Source of the DNA: CAVOOW01 sp963697675
GTDB lineage: Bacteria > Actinomycetota > Actinomycetes > JACCUZ01
Assembly: GCA_963697675.1 (NCBI GenBank)
Contig: CAVOOW010000002.1
Location: 124,001 to 188,000 of the forward strand
Direction: 5' to 3'
DNA: 64,000 nucleotides
Both the position numbers and the translations under genes were made by a program. Under the pieces are notes generated by a model, which worked only from the letters and a program-made list of their open reading frames with translations, ran no database searches and was not told where the DNA came from. Below are positions 1 through 12,228 of this stretch, piece by piece (the first letter of the stretch is position 1; each line of letters opens with the position of its first letter).

Positions 1-509
1 CCACGGTTACGGAACAAGGCGACGCGGTTGCGTAACGTCTCCAGGTCGACCTGGCCGGACCTGAGTGCGGAGTCACCGACCGACAGCGCCTCGCGCGGCG
101 ACAGATCTCGGAGGCAGTAGGCAACGGTCGCCAGCGGTGTCAACACATCGTCGTCGATGTCTTCCGCCGGCAACTCGAGGTAGTGGAGTTTGACGTTGTC
201 AGGGACATTTCTCCGCTTTGCCTTCGGAGGTATGGCGATGTCGTGCGGTGGGATCGGTCCGCATGGCGGAAGCGCCAGACGCCAGTGTTCGGCGGCGGAC
301 CTGTGCGTGCGGACGCCTTGAAGCTGCCGCGCGAGCCGAGTGGCCTGGCCGACATCGGGCAGGTAGTAGGTCCCGCTGCAGGAGATGACTTCCCCGGCTG
401 CGACTGCCCTTTCGAGCGACCGCCGACTGACGTGCCCGTCCAACTGGCCCCAACGGGCGGCTCCCCGATGGGCGCGCAGGGCATCGACGATCTCAAGCTG
501 GGCAGGCAT
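1..509 (-). CDS. AbiEi/DUF559-type protein, N-terminal part (cut by window edge)
   Basis: An open frame runs from an ATG at 509 to base 1 without a stop, so about 169 residues are visible and the C-terminus lies outside. Residues 1-40 look like a short winged-helix region (a QLEIVDALRAHRG start, then RRSLERAVAAGEV). Further on is LSPREALSVGDSALRSG, a motif I associate with actinobacterial proteins that end in a DUF559 Vsr-like nuclease fold and are often annotated as AbiEi-like antitoxins. The C-terminal domain that would decide between nuclease and antitoxin is not visible. No partner toxin gene lies on the visible side. The family call is from remembered motif similarity. Confidence 0.6.
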   Translation of the reverse strand, partial: MPAQLEIVDALRAHRGAARWGQLDGHVSRRSLERAVAAGEVISCSGTYYLPDVGQATRLARQLQGVRTHRSAAEHWRLALPPCGPIPPHDIAIPPKAKRRNVPDNVKLHYLELPAEDIDDDVLTPLATVAYCLRDLSPREALSVGDSALRSGQVDLETLRNRVALFRNR

Positions 510-739
510 GGATCCGATGCTGGCCGCGCGCCGGTCTAGGCGGTGGTCACGGTCTGGGATCTGTGGACAGTCGTGGGGTGGGGATCGCGGACCGCCGAAC
601 GTGGAGGGCTGCCGTACAGGAAATACGGATTCACGTCGGTCTGGGCCGCCTGCCAAGCGTGGATCGGGTGGAAATTGCGCATGAGTCCGTCTTTCCTGCA
701 CAAGAGCCGGCGCGAGTCCGCGGGAAGGGGTCCGCCGGG

Positions 740-3359
<2,620 letters not shown>

Positions 3360-3459
3360 GCGCTCCCGTCACCGATCACCCCTCGACGTTACGGCGGGGA
3401 TGGCGACGATGCCGCCGATGGGGTGAAACGCGGCCGGTGCATCTGAGACGGTGGGATCC

Positions 3460-4147
3460 ATGACCGAGTCACCGAGCCAAGACGCACTCACGACGACCCG
3501 CAGGTCGCTCCACCAGGTGGCCGAGCATGTGCTGAGCGCGGCCAGGAAGCGTGCGACGGGTCAGATAGCGCTCGTGGCCGGGGGAGGGCGGCGTGCGGAC
3601 GCCGCCGTTGCCCGACGGGCGGGTGATCGCACTGATCGACGGGGACATCGCCGTGATCGACGACACGGGTGTACGGCGCGCGCCGCTGACCACACCGTCC
3701 GCGGCAGCAGAGTTCGTCGGCACCGAGCCCGGTTTCCCCTGGACCAAGCACCCCCCGGGCACCGAGTCGATGCCGGACGCAGCGCTGGAGGTCGATCTTG
3801 ATGCAGCCCGCGTGCTGGCCCGCTGGTTCGCCCTCGGTGACGCGGTGCTGCGGCAATTGGCGGCCAGGCTGACGCCTGGCGCCGCACCGACGCCGGCGCC
3901 GCAGATCTTTCCCGAGCACTTCGACATCGCGATCACCGTGGCCGAGGTGAACTACGGCGCGTCACCCGGCGACGACGCCATCCCCGCCCCGTACCTCTAC
4001 GTTGGCCCGTTCGCCGGGCCACCGGCGGGCGGCGAGGAGTTCTGGAACGCCCCCTTCGGGGCCTACGCGACCATCGGCGACGTGGACACGGAGCCGGCCG
4101 CACTGGCGTTCTTCCTGAAGGGGAACCAACTGCTCGGCAAGCCGTAA
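3460..4147 (+). pseudogene. conserved actinobacterial hypothetical protein, one frameshift
   Basis: The protein would be about 229 residues, starting at ATG 3460 (MTESPSQDALTTTRRSLHQV) and ending KGNQLLGKP. The frame breaks near 3586, where a G-rich run carries one base too many. Removing one G gives VAGGGGVRTPPLPDGRVIAL and restores a single frame. I recognise the pattern (helical N-terminus, then an acidic middle with NYGASPGDD and APYLYVGPF) from widespread actinobacterial proteins without known function. No signal peptide or membrane segment is visible. It is transcribed away from the neighbouring glucosidase and may be monocistronic. Confidence 0.65.
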
Positions 4148-4221
4148 GTCGTTGTCAGCCTCGTACGGGCATTGAGCGGTTCCATCGCCTACCGTGGAGG
4201 TGACATGACGAGCGCGCCCAG

Positions 4222-4953
4222 ATGACAGGTCCCGACAACCCCGACAGCCGGCCGGCCACCGGCACGCCAGTGGGTCGACGGGTCTTCCTCGGTCTCGTGG
4301 CGCTGGGGGCTGCGGGGGTCGCAGCGGGCGGTCCGCTGTCGCGCGGGTTCAACAGCCTGCACGCGACCGTGGCGGCACACGACCGCACTGGGCTCTCCGG
4401 CCTGATCCCCGGCGGCGGCTGGCGCTATTACACGGTCAGCAACGGCTACCCGGCTGTCGACGCTGCGGCCTACCGGCTGTCCGTCAAGGGTCTTGTGAAC
4501 AAGCCCCTGACGCTGTCGCTGGCCGACATCAAGGCCTTGCCGCGGACGTCGCTCGTGCGTGACTTCCAGTGCGTCACGGGCTGGCGCGTCCCCAACGTGC
4601 ACTGGTCGGGGGTGCGCCTGTCGGACGTGCTCGCCGCGGCGGAGGTCGATCCCAGTGCCGGCGCGGTGCAGTTCAAGTCGTTCGACGGCGTCTACACGGA
4701 GTGCTTGACGATGGCCCAGGCCATGCGTTCCGACGTGCTGGTCGCCGACACGATGGAGAGCGCGCCCGTCACGCGCAACCATGGCGGGCCGGTCCGGATG
4801 CTGGTCGCGCCGATGTACGGCTACAAGTCCTGCAAGTGGCTGTCCACGATCCGGGTGGTCCCCAAAGTGATCCCCGGCTACTGGGAGCACTTCGGCTATG
4901 ACGAGGACGGCTGGGTCGGCCGGTCGAACGGGCGTACCGATGAGCCCACCTGA
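4222..4953 (+). CDS. molybdopterin-dependent oxidoreductase (sulfite oxidase/MsrP-like fold)
   Basis: This 243-residue protein has an N-terminal GRRVFLG twin-arginine-like motif and a hydrophobic stretch at about residues 21-40, so export or membrane anchoring by Tat is likely. DFQCVTGW around residue 117 supplies the cysteine expected to bind molybdenum in the oxidoreductase molybdopterin-binding family. The C-terminal GYKSCKWLS motif is also typical. The next gene overlaps it by 14 bases and encodes a cytochrome b, so the pair resembles MsrP/MsrQ or YedY/YedZ systems that take quinol electrons; the substrate is unknown. The best ribosome-binding site (GGAGG, 4196-4200) serves an ATG at 4205 whose six-codon frame stops on the ATGA at 4222, so either coupling or a small frameshift at the start is possible. 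Confidence 0.82.
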   Translation: MTGPDNPDSRPATGTPVGRRVFLGLVALGAAGVAAGGPLSRGFNSLHATVAAHDRTGLSGLIPGGGWRYYTVSNGYPAVDAAAYRLSVKGLVNKPLTLSLADIKALPRTSLVRDFQCVTGWRVPNVHWSGVRLSDVLAAAEVDPSAGAVQFKSFDGVYTECLTMAQAMRSDVLVADTMESAPVTRNHGGPVRMLVAPMYGYKSCKWLSTIRVVPKVIPGYWEHFGYDEDGWVGRSNGRTDEPT

Positions 4954-5575
4954 GACCCTGGCGGACCCGCCCAGGAAACTGGCCCGGTTCAGCCCCGTCG
5001 AGCGCTTTGCGCACCGGTCGACCGCGGTGCTCGTGCTGGTGCTCATCGCCACCGGCTTCAGCCTCTTCTACCAACCGCTTGCGCTGATCGTCGGGAGGCG
5101 CCCGATCGTCGAGGCGATCCACGTCGTCGCGGGATTCCTGTTGCCGGTGCCGACGTTCATCGCCCTGCTTTCGGCGGAGTTCCGTGCCGACTTGGGTCAC
5201 CTCAACCGCTTCGCACCTGACGACTGGGAGTGGCTGCGCCGACGCGACCGGCGCCGCGGCTCTCTTTCGGTGCACAAGTTCAACGCGGGTCAGAAGCTCG
5301 CTGCCGCCTGTTTCGGTGCGGCAGGGGTCGTGTTGTTCGGCACCGGGCTGTTGCTGCTCTTCCCCGACCAACTGTCGCTGTCGGACGGCGTCAGGCAGGG
5401 CGCGACGGTCGTACATGACGCGACCACCCTCGCGCTCGTCGCCCTGCTGGCCGGACATGCCCGGCTGGCGATGCGCCACCCGGAGGCCCGCGCGGCGATG
5501 CGCACAGGCGTGATGGACGCGGAGTACGCGCGACGCGAGTACGCGGCGTGGGCCGCGAGCCAAGAGAAGGAGTGA
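4940..5575 (+). CDS. membrane cytochrome b subunit, partner of the molybdoenzyme
   Basis: The predicted protein has 211 residues (MSPPETLADPPRKLARFSPV start) and about four hydrophobic helices. Histidines fall in or near helices (RFAHRSTAVLVLV, IHVVAGFLL, VVHDATT, GHARLAMRH), as expected for heme b ligation in cytochrome b561/YedZ-like subunits. I chose ATG 4940 because it overlaps the stop of the upstream molybdoenzyme, while the upstream in-frame codons add only residues encoded inside that gene. Its job is inferred to be electron delivery from the quinone pool to the periplasmic-side oxidoreductase. Confidence 0.75.
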   Translation: MSPPETLADPPRKLARFSPVERFAHRSTAVLVLVLIATGFSLFYQPLALIVGRRPIVEAIHVVAGFLLPVPTFIALLSAEFRADLGHLNRFAPDDWEWLRRRDRRRGSLSVHKFNAGQKLAAACFGAAGVVLFGTGLLLLFPDQLSLSDGVRQGATVVHDATTLALVALLAGHARLAMRHPEARAAMRTGVMDAEYARREYAAWAASQEKE

Positions 5576-5643
5576 CAACCGTGCCCGATCCTGCGTCTCG
5601 GGTTCGGGTGGTTGACGAAGGCCCGACCGTCTCGGTCGTGCAG

Positions 5644-5978
5644 TCAGTGGTGGTCGAAATCGCCCTCGATCACCAAAGCGGTCATGCCCGTTCGGCTCGT
5701 CGTCTGGTGACTCTCACCCGGCTCCCACGCAGCGGCCTGGCCGGGGGCGAGCTCGACTGAGGCCTGGCCGACGTCACCGCTGACGCTGGCATCCCCCTCG
5801 ACGAGCAGCAGAATCTGGCGCTGCACCGTCGGGTGACGCCCGATGCGGCCGCCGGCATCGAGACGCAAGACTCCGACGTGCACCGAGTCGCCGCTGGCGA
5901 CGGTGCGGGCCGTGAAGCCTTCGCTGCCGATCGCGTCACCGCCTTGCCTGGCAGAGCAAGCGCATCCAGGATTCGCAC
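5644..5978 (-). pseudogene. small cupin-domain protein, one frameshift
   Basis: A GTG at 5978 gives VRILDALALPGKAVTR. The main frame continues GSEGFTARTVASGDSVHVGVLRLDAGGRIGRHP and ends LVIEGDFDHH. Adding one base near 5931 joins them as VTRFGSEGF, and the length of 3n-1 fits one missing base. The GRIGRHPTVQRQILLLVEGD and AAWEPGESHQT segments match the two cupin motifs with metal-binding histidines. Such single-domain cupins of about 110 residues are common in actinobacteria and often unassigned. An alternative start at 6030 in the second frame would give an intact but atypical N-terminus. Confidence 0.6.
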
Positions 5979-6123
5979 CGGTGAACGCTAGAGGATGGAA
6001 GTCGCCTGGTGGGGCCAGGGCACCTGCCATGGCGCACTTATGGCGGTTCGCCGATGGCAGTCGAGGTGCCAGCACTGCAGAGGACCCGAAGTGGTCATCT
6101 CTGAAAGCCAGCCGCCAGTGCTG

Positions 6124-6283
6124 CCCGGCTGGTCGTGGTGCTCGGCTGGTCGTGGTGCTCGGCTAACCGTGGTGTTCAGTCGGTCGTGACGATGCTGGGC
6201 TGGGTCGGTGGTGCTGGGCTGGTCGTGGTGCTCGGCTGGTCGTGGTGTTCAGTCGGTCGTGACGATGCTGAGCCGGGTCGGTG
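6124..6283. repeat. imperfect tandem repeats downstream of the DUF222 gene
   Basis: Short units of the form CGGCTGGTCGTGGTGCT recur in this stretch. A longer unit containing GGTGTTCAGTCGGTCGTGAC appears at 6171 and again at 6244, a period of 73 bases. The second copy overlaps the last codons of the HNH endonuclease gene (stop at 6249), so the array probably grew by duplicating that gene's 3' end. No coding potential is apparent in the part before 6249. Confidence 0.75.
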
Positions 6284-6301
6284 GTTTTTGACCGTGATCG
6301 A

Positions 6302-6339
6302 GGTAGGGGTTGGGTTCGAGGTAGGGGTTGGGTTCGAGG
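6302..6339. repeat. 18-bp tandem repeat in the HNH gene tail
   Basis: The unit GAGGTAGGGGTTGGGTTC occurs twice in a row. On the coding (minus) strand it makes the repeated peptide EPNPYL near the C-terminus of the HNH endonuclease. Confidence 0.8.
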
Positions 6340-6964
6340 TCGTAGTCGAACCCGAGGGGGCTGCGGGTGAATCGTGTCCCGTCCGCTCTTAGTCCGGTGG
6401 CCCAGCCGAGGTGGGTCTTGCCGTTGTGATGAGGGTCGCAGCGCAGCTTGAGCTCGTCCGCGGTCGTCCGCCCACCGTCAGGATCGGCCAGGTTGTAGGG
6501 GTTGTCGTGGTCGAGCTGGCAGCCTTCGGCCGGTTTCGTGCAGCCGGGGTGATCACAGGTCAGGTCGCGAGCTCGGACGTAGTCGGCCAGCGCCTGCCCG
6601 GGCCGGTAGGTGTTGGGTGACCGGTCGAGCAGGCGTCGGGTGATCGGGTCGGTGATCATCCGCCGCCAGGTTGCGTCGGCGGCAATCCGGCGGGCCAGGC
6701 CGGCGGGTATGTCCCCGTAGCCGTCCAGGCGAGCCGGGTTGTTGGCCAGCCCGAGCAGGGTGGGCAGGTCGATCACGATGTTGACCACGGTGCGATCCCG
6801 GCCGCGTCGGCGCAGCCCGCGTTTGCCCCACCGAGCCGGCGGCTCGGTATCGGTGCCGCCGGAATCAGGCGGGCGCCCGTCGCCGCCGCCGTCGGGATCC
6901 TCGTCCGGCTCGGGCTCAGGCTCGTCGGGTCCGCGCGCGTCCGGAACGGGATCGTCGGGACAGA

Positions 6965-7054
6965 GATCGGCTGGACTGCGGTCGGCCGGACTGCGATCGG
7001 CCGGACTGCGATCGGCCGGACTGCGATCGGCCGGACTGCGATCGGTCGGACTGT
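6965..7054. repeat. six 15-bp tandem repeats (PADRS linker) in the HNH gene
   Basis: The unit GATCGGCCGGACTGC is repeated six times with a few substitutions in the outer copies. On the minus strand each unit encodes Pro-Ala-Asp-Arg-Ser in the linker between the DUF222 and HNH domains. The central three copies are identical, which suggests recent slippage. Confidence 0.9.
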
Positions 7055-8446
7055 GCTCGGCGGGTGCCCGACCCGTCTGCTCCGAGCGGTCGGGCTCGTC
7101 GTCGTCGAGGTCCGTCCTGCTGTGCTGCCAGGTCGTGTCCGGCAGGAGTTTGCCCGGCAGGCGATCGAGGTCGGCGACCAGGTCACTGCTCGGTGTGCGG
7201 CTGCTGGGTGTGCGGCTGCCGGTGTGCCGCTGGAAGCGTGGGGACGCGGACTTTGCATCGGTGGCCGCTGTGGAGCATCCGCCGGCCCGTCGGGGGTGTC
7301 CGACTCGCTGGGTGGGTGGTCGTTGTCGGATAGGTCGCGCGGGTCGGGCTCGGGGATGGGCCAGGTGTCGTGCAGCCAGTAGCGGGCCAGGGCGATCAGC
7401 GCGTCGGCGTGCAGGGCGTCCTGGTCGGGGATCAGCCGGCCGGCGTCATGTGCTGCTTTGGCGGTCGCGTCGGCGATGTCGCAGATGGCGGCCTCGAGCA
7501 GCGAGATGTCCGGGGCGGTGCTGTAGAGGCAGAGGGTCGCCATGCCGTCGTTCTCCGGGCGGGACGAGACCTGCCGGCGGCGGGCGGCTTCCTCATGACG
7601 GGCCTGGGCGCCGGCCGGGTCGGCTGCGATCACAGCGTTGCGGGCGGTGTTGCGCAGCCCGCCAGGCGTGGCCTTTCCGTAGCGGGGCGCGAGCTTCGCG
7701 TCGACCGCACGGGCCAGCTCATCGGTCAGGGGTTCGGTGGCGCGCACCACGAGCAGGACGTGCCCGTAGGAGATCAGGCCGCGGCGCAGCGCGTAGGTGA
7801 GGTGCGGCAGTCGAACTGGGAGCACCCTGGCGACGTGCAGTCGTTGGGCGGCGGTGAACTCGGCAACGTGCAAGGCGGTGGCCAGTTCCATGGTGGCCCA
7901 CCGGTCCGGCTCCTCGCCGAGGATGGAGGACACGGTCTGCGCGACGGTGCGCCCGTCCCGGTCCTCGGCGGCGGCGGCCGGGTCGGCGTCCTGGGCCGCG
8001 GCCAGCCGTTCAGTCGCGCGGTCGCGAGCGTCGGCCACCACCTCGGTGTAGGCGTCACCGACCGCGACCAGAGCGGGTAGCTGCAACGAGGCGATCCACC
8101 CGGACTGGCGTTCCAGGGCGATCACCAGCCGCACCCGATCGGCATCCTCGAGCGTGTTCGGGTCGATCGTGGCGAGCTCGGCCACCGCCGCCGCGCAAGG
8201 GTCTTGAGTAGTCCAGCGGGCCAGCACCGCACCCACCTCACCAACCGGGTCACCGGTGGCCGGATCCGTCGCCGCGTCGGGTGACACGGGACGCACCGGG
8301 GGCTTCTGCCTGTCGAACATGTGTTCGAGTCTACCGGATCGCCCGGACAGAAACCCCCGTTGTCCACAAGGGAAACCACCACCGCGTACAAGGAAAGTCT
8401 TCGTCCATAAGACAAGCCCGATCTGATGGCAGAAGGGCGTTGCCGC

Positions 8447-8534
8447 TGCGCCATGTCGATAGCGGAGCCGCGGCCGTGCCATGTCGATAGCGGAGCGGCC
8501 GCTGTGCCATGTCGAGAGCGAAGGAGCGGCCGCC
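8447..8534. repeat. three imperfect ~29-bp repeats in the intergenic region
   Basis: A core of GCCATGTCGATAGCGGAG is followed by GC-rich GCGGCCGC-type sequence. It occurs three times between the HNH gene start (8320) and the aldo/keto reductase start (8571); the third copy is diverged (GAGAGCGAAGGAGC). It could hold promoter or operator sites for either divergent gene. There are no spacers of constant length, so it is not CRISPR-like. Confidence 0.7.
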
Positions 8535-8570
8535 AAAGGCTCGCTGCGGCGCGTGAGGTTGGATAGAGGC

Positions 8571-9581
8571 ATGGACTTCCGCTACCTCGGAGCCTCAGGG
8601 CTCAAGATTTCCGAGATCACCTACGGCAACTGGCTGACCCACGGCTCGCAGGTCGAGAACGACGCAGCGACCGCGTGCGTGCGCGCGGCCCTGGACGCCG
8701 GCATCTCGACATTCGACACCGCCGACGTCTACGCGAACACCAAGGCGGAGACAGTCCTCGGTGAAGCGCTCAAGGGTGAGCGGCGCGAGTCGATCGAGAT
8801 CTTCACCAAGGTGTTCGGCCCGACCGGACCCAAGGGCCACAACGATCTCGGCTTGTCCCGCAAGCACATCCTCGAGGCGATCAACGGCTCGTTGGCGCGG
8901 CTGCAAACCGACTACGTCGACCTCTACCAGGCCCACCGCTACGACTACGAGACCCCGCTCGAGGAAACGATGCAGGCGTTCGCCGACGTCGTCCGGCAGG
9001 GCAAGGCCCTCTACATCGGCGTGAGCGAATGGACGGCCGAGCAGCTGCGCGCCGGCCATGCTTTGGCTACGCAGCTGGGAGTGCAGCTCATCTCGAACCA
9101 GCCGCAGTACTCGATGCTGTGGCGCGTGATCGAAGGCGAGGTCGTGCCGACCAGTCGCGAGCTCGGCATCTCACAGGTCGTTTGGTCACCGATCGCGCAG
9201 GGAGTCCTGACCGGAAAGTACCTACCCGGCCAGCAGCCGCCGTCGGGGTCGCGTGCCACCGACGAGAAAGGCGGCGCGGACATGATCGCCGGGTTCATGA
9301 GGGACGACGTCCTGACCCGTGTCCAGGCGCTCAAGCCGGTCGCCGACGACCTGGGGCTGTCACTGGCGCAGCTGGCGATCGCCTGGGTGCTGCAGAACGA
9401 CAACGTGGCAACCGCGATCATCGGCGCGTCCCGCCCGGACCAGGTGCACGAGAACGTCAAGGCCGCCGGTGTCCGGATTCCCGCCGATGCGATGGCGAGG
9501 ATCGACGACGCTCTCGGCGACGTCGTCGTACGCGACCCGGCGATGACGCTCGAGAGCTCACCGAAAACCCGCGAGGCCTGA
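8571..9581 (+). CDS. aldo/keto reductase (potassium-channel beta/YghZ-like)
   Basis: This is a 336-residue NADPH-dependent oxidoreductase of the AKR (alpha/beta)8-barrel superfamily. MDFRYLGASGLKISEITYG is the usual N-terminus, and that is why I place the start at ATG 8571 rather than further upstream in the repeat region. The catalytic tetrad is visible as Asp and Tyr in FDTADVYANTKAE, Lys in IFTKVFGP and His in DLYQAHRYD. The cofactor-binding end is AIIGASRPDQVHEN. The likely role is reduction of aldehydes or methylglyoxal-like substrates; the exact substrate is unknown. Confidence 0.93.
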   Translation: MDFRYLGASGLKISEITYGNWLTHGSQVENDAATACVRAALDAGISTFDTADVYANTKAETVLGEALKGERRESIEIFTKVFGPTGPKGHNDLGLSRKHILEAINGSLARLQTDYVDLYQAHRYDYETPLEETMQAFADVVRQGKALYIGVSEWTAEQLRAGHALATQLGVQLISNQPQYSMLWRVIEGEVVPTSRELGISQVVWSPIAQGVLTGKYLPGQQPPSGSRATDEKGGADMIAGFMRDDVLTRVQALKPVADDLGLSLAQLAIAWVLQNDNVATAIIGASRPDQVHENVKAAGVRIPADAMARIDDALGDVVVRDPAMTLESSPKTREA

Positions 9582-9705
9582 CAGCCGGAAGGTCCGACCA
9601 AGGGCTCGTCGGCAGCGGGAGAGTGTGCTAGACGGATCGACGCGTTGACTAACGCCTGGCGACACTAGGGACTGCGCTGGTGACGTCGACCGATCGGAGC
9701 GAGGC

Positions 9706-11546
9706 ATGTCCAGCACACCCATCGCGGACCACGCACTTCTGTCCGACCGGCACTCGAGCGCCCTGGTGACCCGTGCCGGGTCGGTCGACTGGCTGTCCTT
9801 CCCGCGGTTCGACAGCCCGTCGGTGTTCGGCCGGCTGCTCGGCAACGAGGCCGGTCACTGGCAGGTGCAGCCGGTGGGCGAGTGGACCAGCACCCGGCGC
9901 TATGTCGCGCGGTCGCTGGTGCTGGAGACGACCTTCGAGACCCCGTCAGGGGTCCTGGTCGTCACCGACGCGCTGGCGATGGGGCCGGGCAACAACGGCC
10001 ATCAACTGGGCGTCGGTGCCCCGCACCTGCTCGTGCGGCGGCTGGCCTGCACGGCGGGTGAGGTCGAGGTGGCGATCGACTACCAGCCCCGACCCGAGTA
10101 CGGCCTGATCACGCCGTTGCTCTCGCCGGTCGAGGGTGGCGTCACGGCGCGCGGTGGTGCCGACTGGCTGGTCCTCACGACACCTGTCGCACTCGCCTTG
10201 GAAGGCGCTGCGGCCCGTGGTGAGACGACACTGCGGGCAGGGGACACCGCGCACCTGGCGCTCCATCGCACGACGCTCGAGCAGACTCCTGCACGCGTCT
10301 GGTCCCAGCACGAGCTCGAAGCAGCGCTCGACGGAACAGTCGATGCCTGGCACTCCTGGTCAGCCCTGCACCAGACCTACGAGGGGCCGTGGGCCGATCT
10401 CGTGCACCACAGCGGCGTCGTACTCCAGGGTCTGTCCTTCCAGCCGAGCGGTGCGATCGTTGCGGCTGCGACCACGTCGTTGCCGGAGGGCATCGGGGGG
10501 GAGCGCAACTGGGACTACCGCTACTCCTGGGTGCGTGACGCGAGCTTCACGATGGAGGCGCTCTGGGTCGCGGCCTGCCCGGACGAGGCCGACGACTTCT
10601 TCGCCTTCCTCGCCACCGCGGCGGCGTCCTCGGTCGGACCCGACCACGGGTTGCAGATCATGTTCGGCATCGGCGGTGAGCACGACCTGTCCGAGCGCAC
10701 TCTGCCGCACCTCGAGGGATGGAGAGAACAGCGCACCGGTGCGGGTGGGCAACGGTGCGTGGGACCAGAGCCAGATCGACGTGTACGGCGAGTTGCTCGG
10801 CGCCGCGCTGCGGCTGGCCGACCAGCTCGACACGATCGACGAGGACACGCGCCGGTTCCTCATCGCCTGCGCGGATGCCGCGGCGTCGCACTGGACCGAG
10901 AAGGACCAAGGAATCTGGGAGGTGCGCGGCGACCCGCAGCACTTCCTCTACTCCAAGGTGATGTGCTGGGTGGCCCTCGACCGGGCCATCTCGCTCGCCG
11001 ACCGGCTCGGCGCGACCGGCCGCGTGGACGGGTGGAAGCGCGTGCGCGAGGAGATCTGGGAGACCGTCGTCCGCGACGGGTGGAACGAGCAGGCCAAGGC
11101 CTTTACGCAGTACGTCGGCTCGACCGCGCTGGACGCTTCGAACCTGATGATGGTGATGGTCGGCTTCCTGCCGGCGACCGATCCGCGGATGCTGGCCACG
11201 ATCGATGCGATCGAGCAACGGCTCACCGACGACCGCGGGCTGGTCTTCCGCTATCTGACCGAGGAAGGCGTCGACGGCCTGGCCGGCGACGAGGGCACCT
11301 TTCTGCTGTGCACGTTCTGGCTCGCCCATGCTCTGGCGATGTCCGACCAGACCGACCGGGCCAGGGTCGTGTTCGAGCCGCGCCATCGCATTCGTCAACG
11401 ACGTCGGCCTGCTCGCCGAGGAGGTCGACGCCGAGACCGGGGAACTGCTCGGCAACTTCCCTCAGGCCTTCAGCCACATCGGTCTCGTGAACGCTGCCTG
11501 GGCGATCTCAGAAGCCGATCGCCGTGCGGCGGAGCGCGACAAGTGA
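9706..11546 (+). pseudogene. GH15 glucoamylase/trehalase-like enzyme, two frameshifts
   Basis: The N-terminus (ADHALLSDRHSSALVTRAGS) and the motif GGERNWDYRYSWVRDASF are diagnostic of actinobacterial GH15 glucoamylase or trehalase-type enzymes of about 600 residues. The frame is lost twice. Near 10727 one extra A breaks GWRDSAPVRVGNGAWDQ. Near 11378 one extra C breaks VVFERAIAFVNDVGLLAEEVD. The length of 3n+2 fits two insertions. The catalytic-acid region DEGTFLLCTFWL is intact. It probably hydrolyses alpha-glucosides or trehalose in the cytoplasm, as no signal peptide is seen. Clean codon usage throughout leaves consensus error as a serious alternative. Confidence 0.85.
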
Positions 11547-11666
11547 CGGGTGCTGACTTCGTGCTGACGCCACGCTAAGGGGCGGATCGCACTGTGGTGT
11601 CAACGCCGCAAACCGCGGCGCAACCACAGGCGGTCAAGGAGATCGCCTCTTTCGCAGGAGGAAGCA

Positions 11667-12143
11667 ATGCACGGATCGAAGAAGGCACTGAAGGCTCTTG
11701 TCGCGGCTGCGGCGGTGGCGATCCCTGTCGGGCTCGCGATCCCCGCGCAGGCCTACACCAGCAACGGCTGCACGGTCACCGGGGTCACGCCGTATGCCAA
11801 CGGCGACATCAACGCGAACGGGGTAAAGCTCGTCGACTACGACGTCAACGTGAGCTGCACGGCCAGTGCGCTCTCGAAGACGGTGTACGTCACGATGCAG
11901 CGGATCGAGCAGGACACCCCTGGTGGCGACGACACCTACGGCACCAGCACGTGGTCTCACACCTTCCCGGCGTCTGGCGGTAGCACACAGTGGAAGGTGA
12001 CTGGCACCCTGGTCAGCATGGACGGCGCGTGGGACAACTACGCGGAGATCTACATGGGCACGCACTTCGCCGTGCAGTCCAATGGCGTGACTTCGACGTA
12101 CACGCCCTACCAGTACACCGGTGTCAGGTCCATCCGCCAGTAA
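11667..12143 (+). CDS. small secreted protein of unknown function
   Basis: A 158-residue protein with a classical Sec signal peptide: positive N-terminus (MHGSKKALKAL), hydrophobic core and an AQA cleavage motif near residue 29. The mature part is Thr/Ser/Tyr-rich and beta-prone with two cysteines, as in small extracellular beta-sandwich proteins. A GGAGGA ribosome-binding site precedes the ATG. A strong hairpin terminator follows immediately. I do not recognise the family. Confidence 0.75.
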   Translation: MHGSKKALKALVAAAAVAIPVGLAIPAQAYTSNGCTVTGVTPYANGDINANGVKLVDYDVNVSCTASALSKTVYVTMQRIEQDTPGGDDTYGTSTWSHTFPASGGSTQWKVTGTLVSMDGAWDNYAEIYMGTHFAVQSNGVTSTYTPYQYTGVRSIRQ

Positions 12144-12153
12144 CGCATTGAGA

Positions 12154-12188
12154 GCGGGGAAGACCGGAGTCACTCCGGTCTTCCCCGC
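12154..12188. terminator. bidirectional hairpin terminator
   Basis: Two perfect 17-base arms (GCGGGGAAGACCGGAGT and its complement) flank a single base, so the loop opens a few pairs. It sits between the convergent secreted-protein gene and the RTX-like gene and can terminate both. No long T-run follows, as is common in actinobacteria. Confidence 0.85.
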
Positions 12189-12228
12189 CCTCACGTGGAG
12201 TGCAACGGTCCGAGCCTTGGCGACCGAT

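Larger units (their letters stand above)
6249..8320 (-). pseudogene. DUF222 / HNH endonuclease (13E12 repeat family), one frameshift
   Basis: The N-terminal part (start ATG 8320, MFDRQKPPVRPV) is a helical DUF222 domain. The C-terminal part carries the HNH nuclease signature CDHPGCTKPAEGCQLDHDNPY followed by LRCDPHHNGKTH. The two lie in different frames joined near 7230, and the gene length of 3n-1 suggests one missing base. Between the domains is a low-complexity Asp/Pro/Ser linker built from repeated PADRS units, and the tail has a repeated NPYLEP unit. This family occurs in many copies in actinobacterial genomes and is thought to be mobile or phage-related; its targets are unknown. A longer upstream open frame exists (to 8572) but runs through intergenic repeats, so I rejected it. 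Confidence 0.85.

Noticed and set aside
8447..8534. CRISPR-like repeats
   Set aside because: Only three imperfect, directly adjacent copies with no unique spacers of constant length.
8321..8572. N-terminal extension of the DUF222-HNH protein to 8572 and of the aldo/keto reductase to 8481
   Set aside because: Both extensions translate the intergenic repeats and do not resemble either family's N-terminus.
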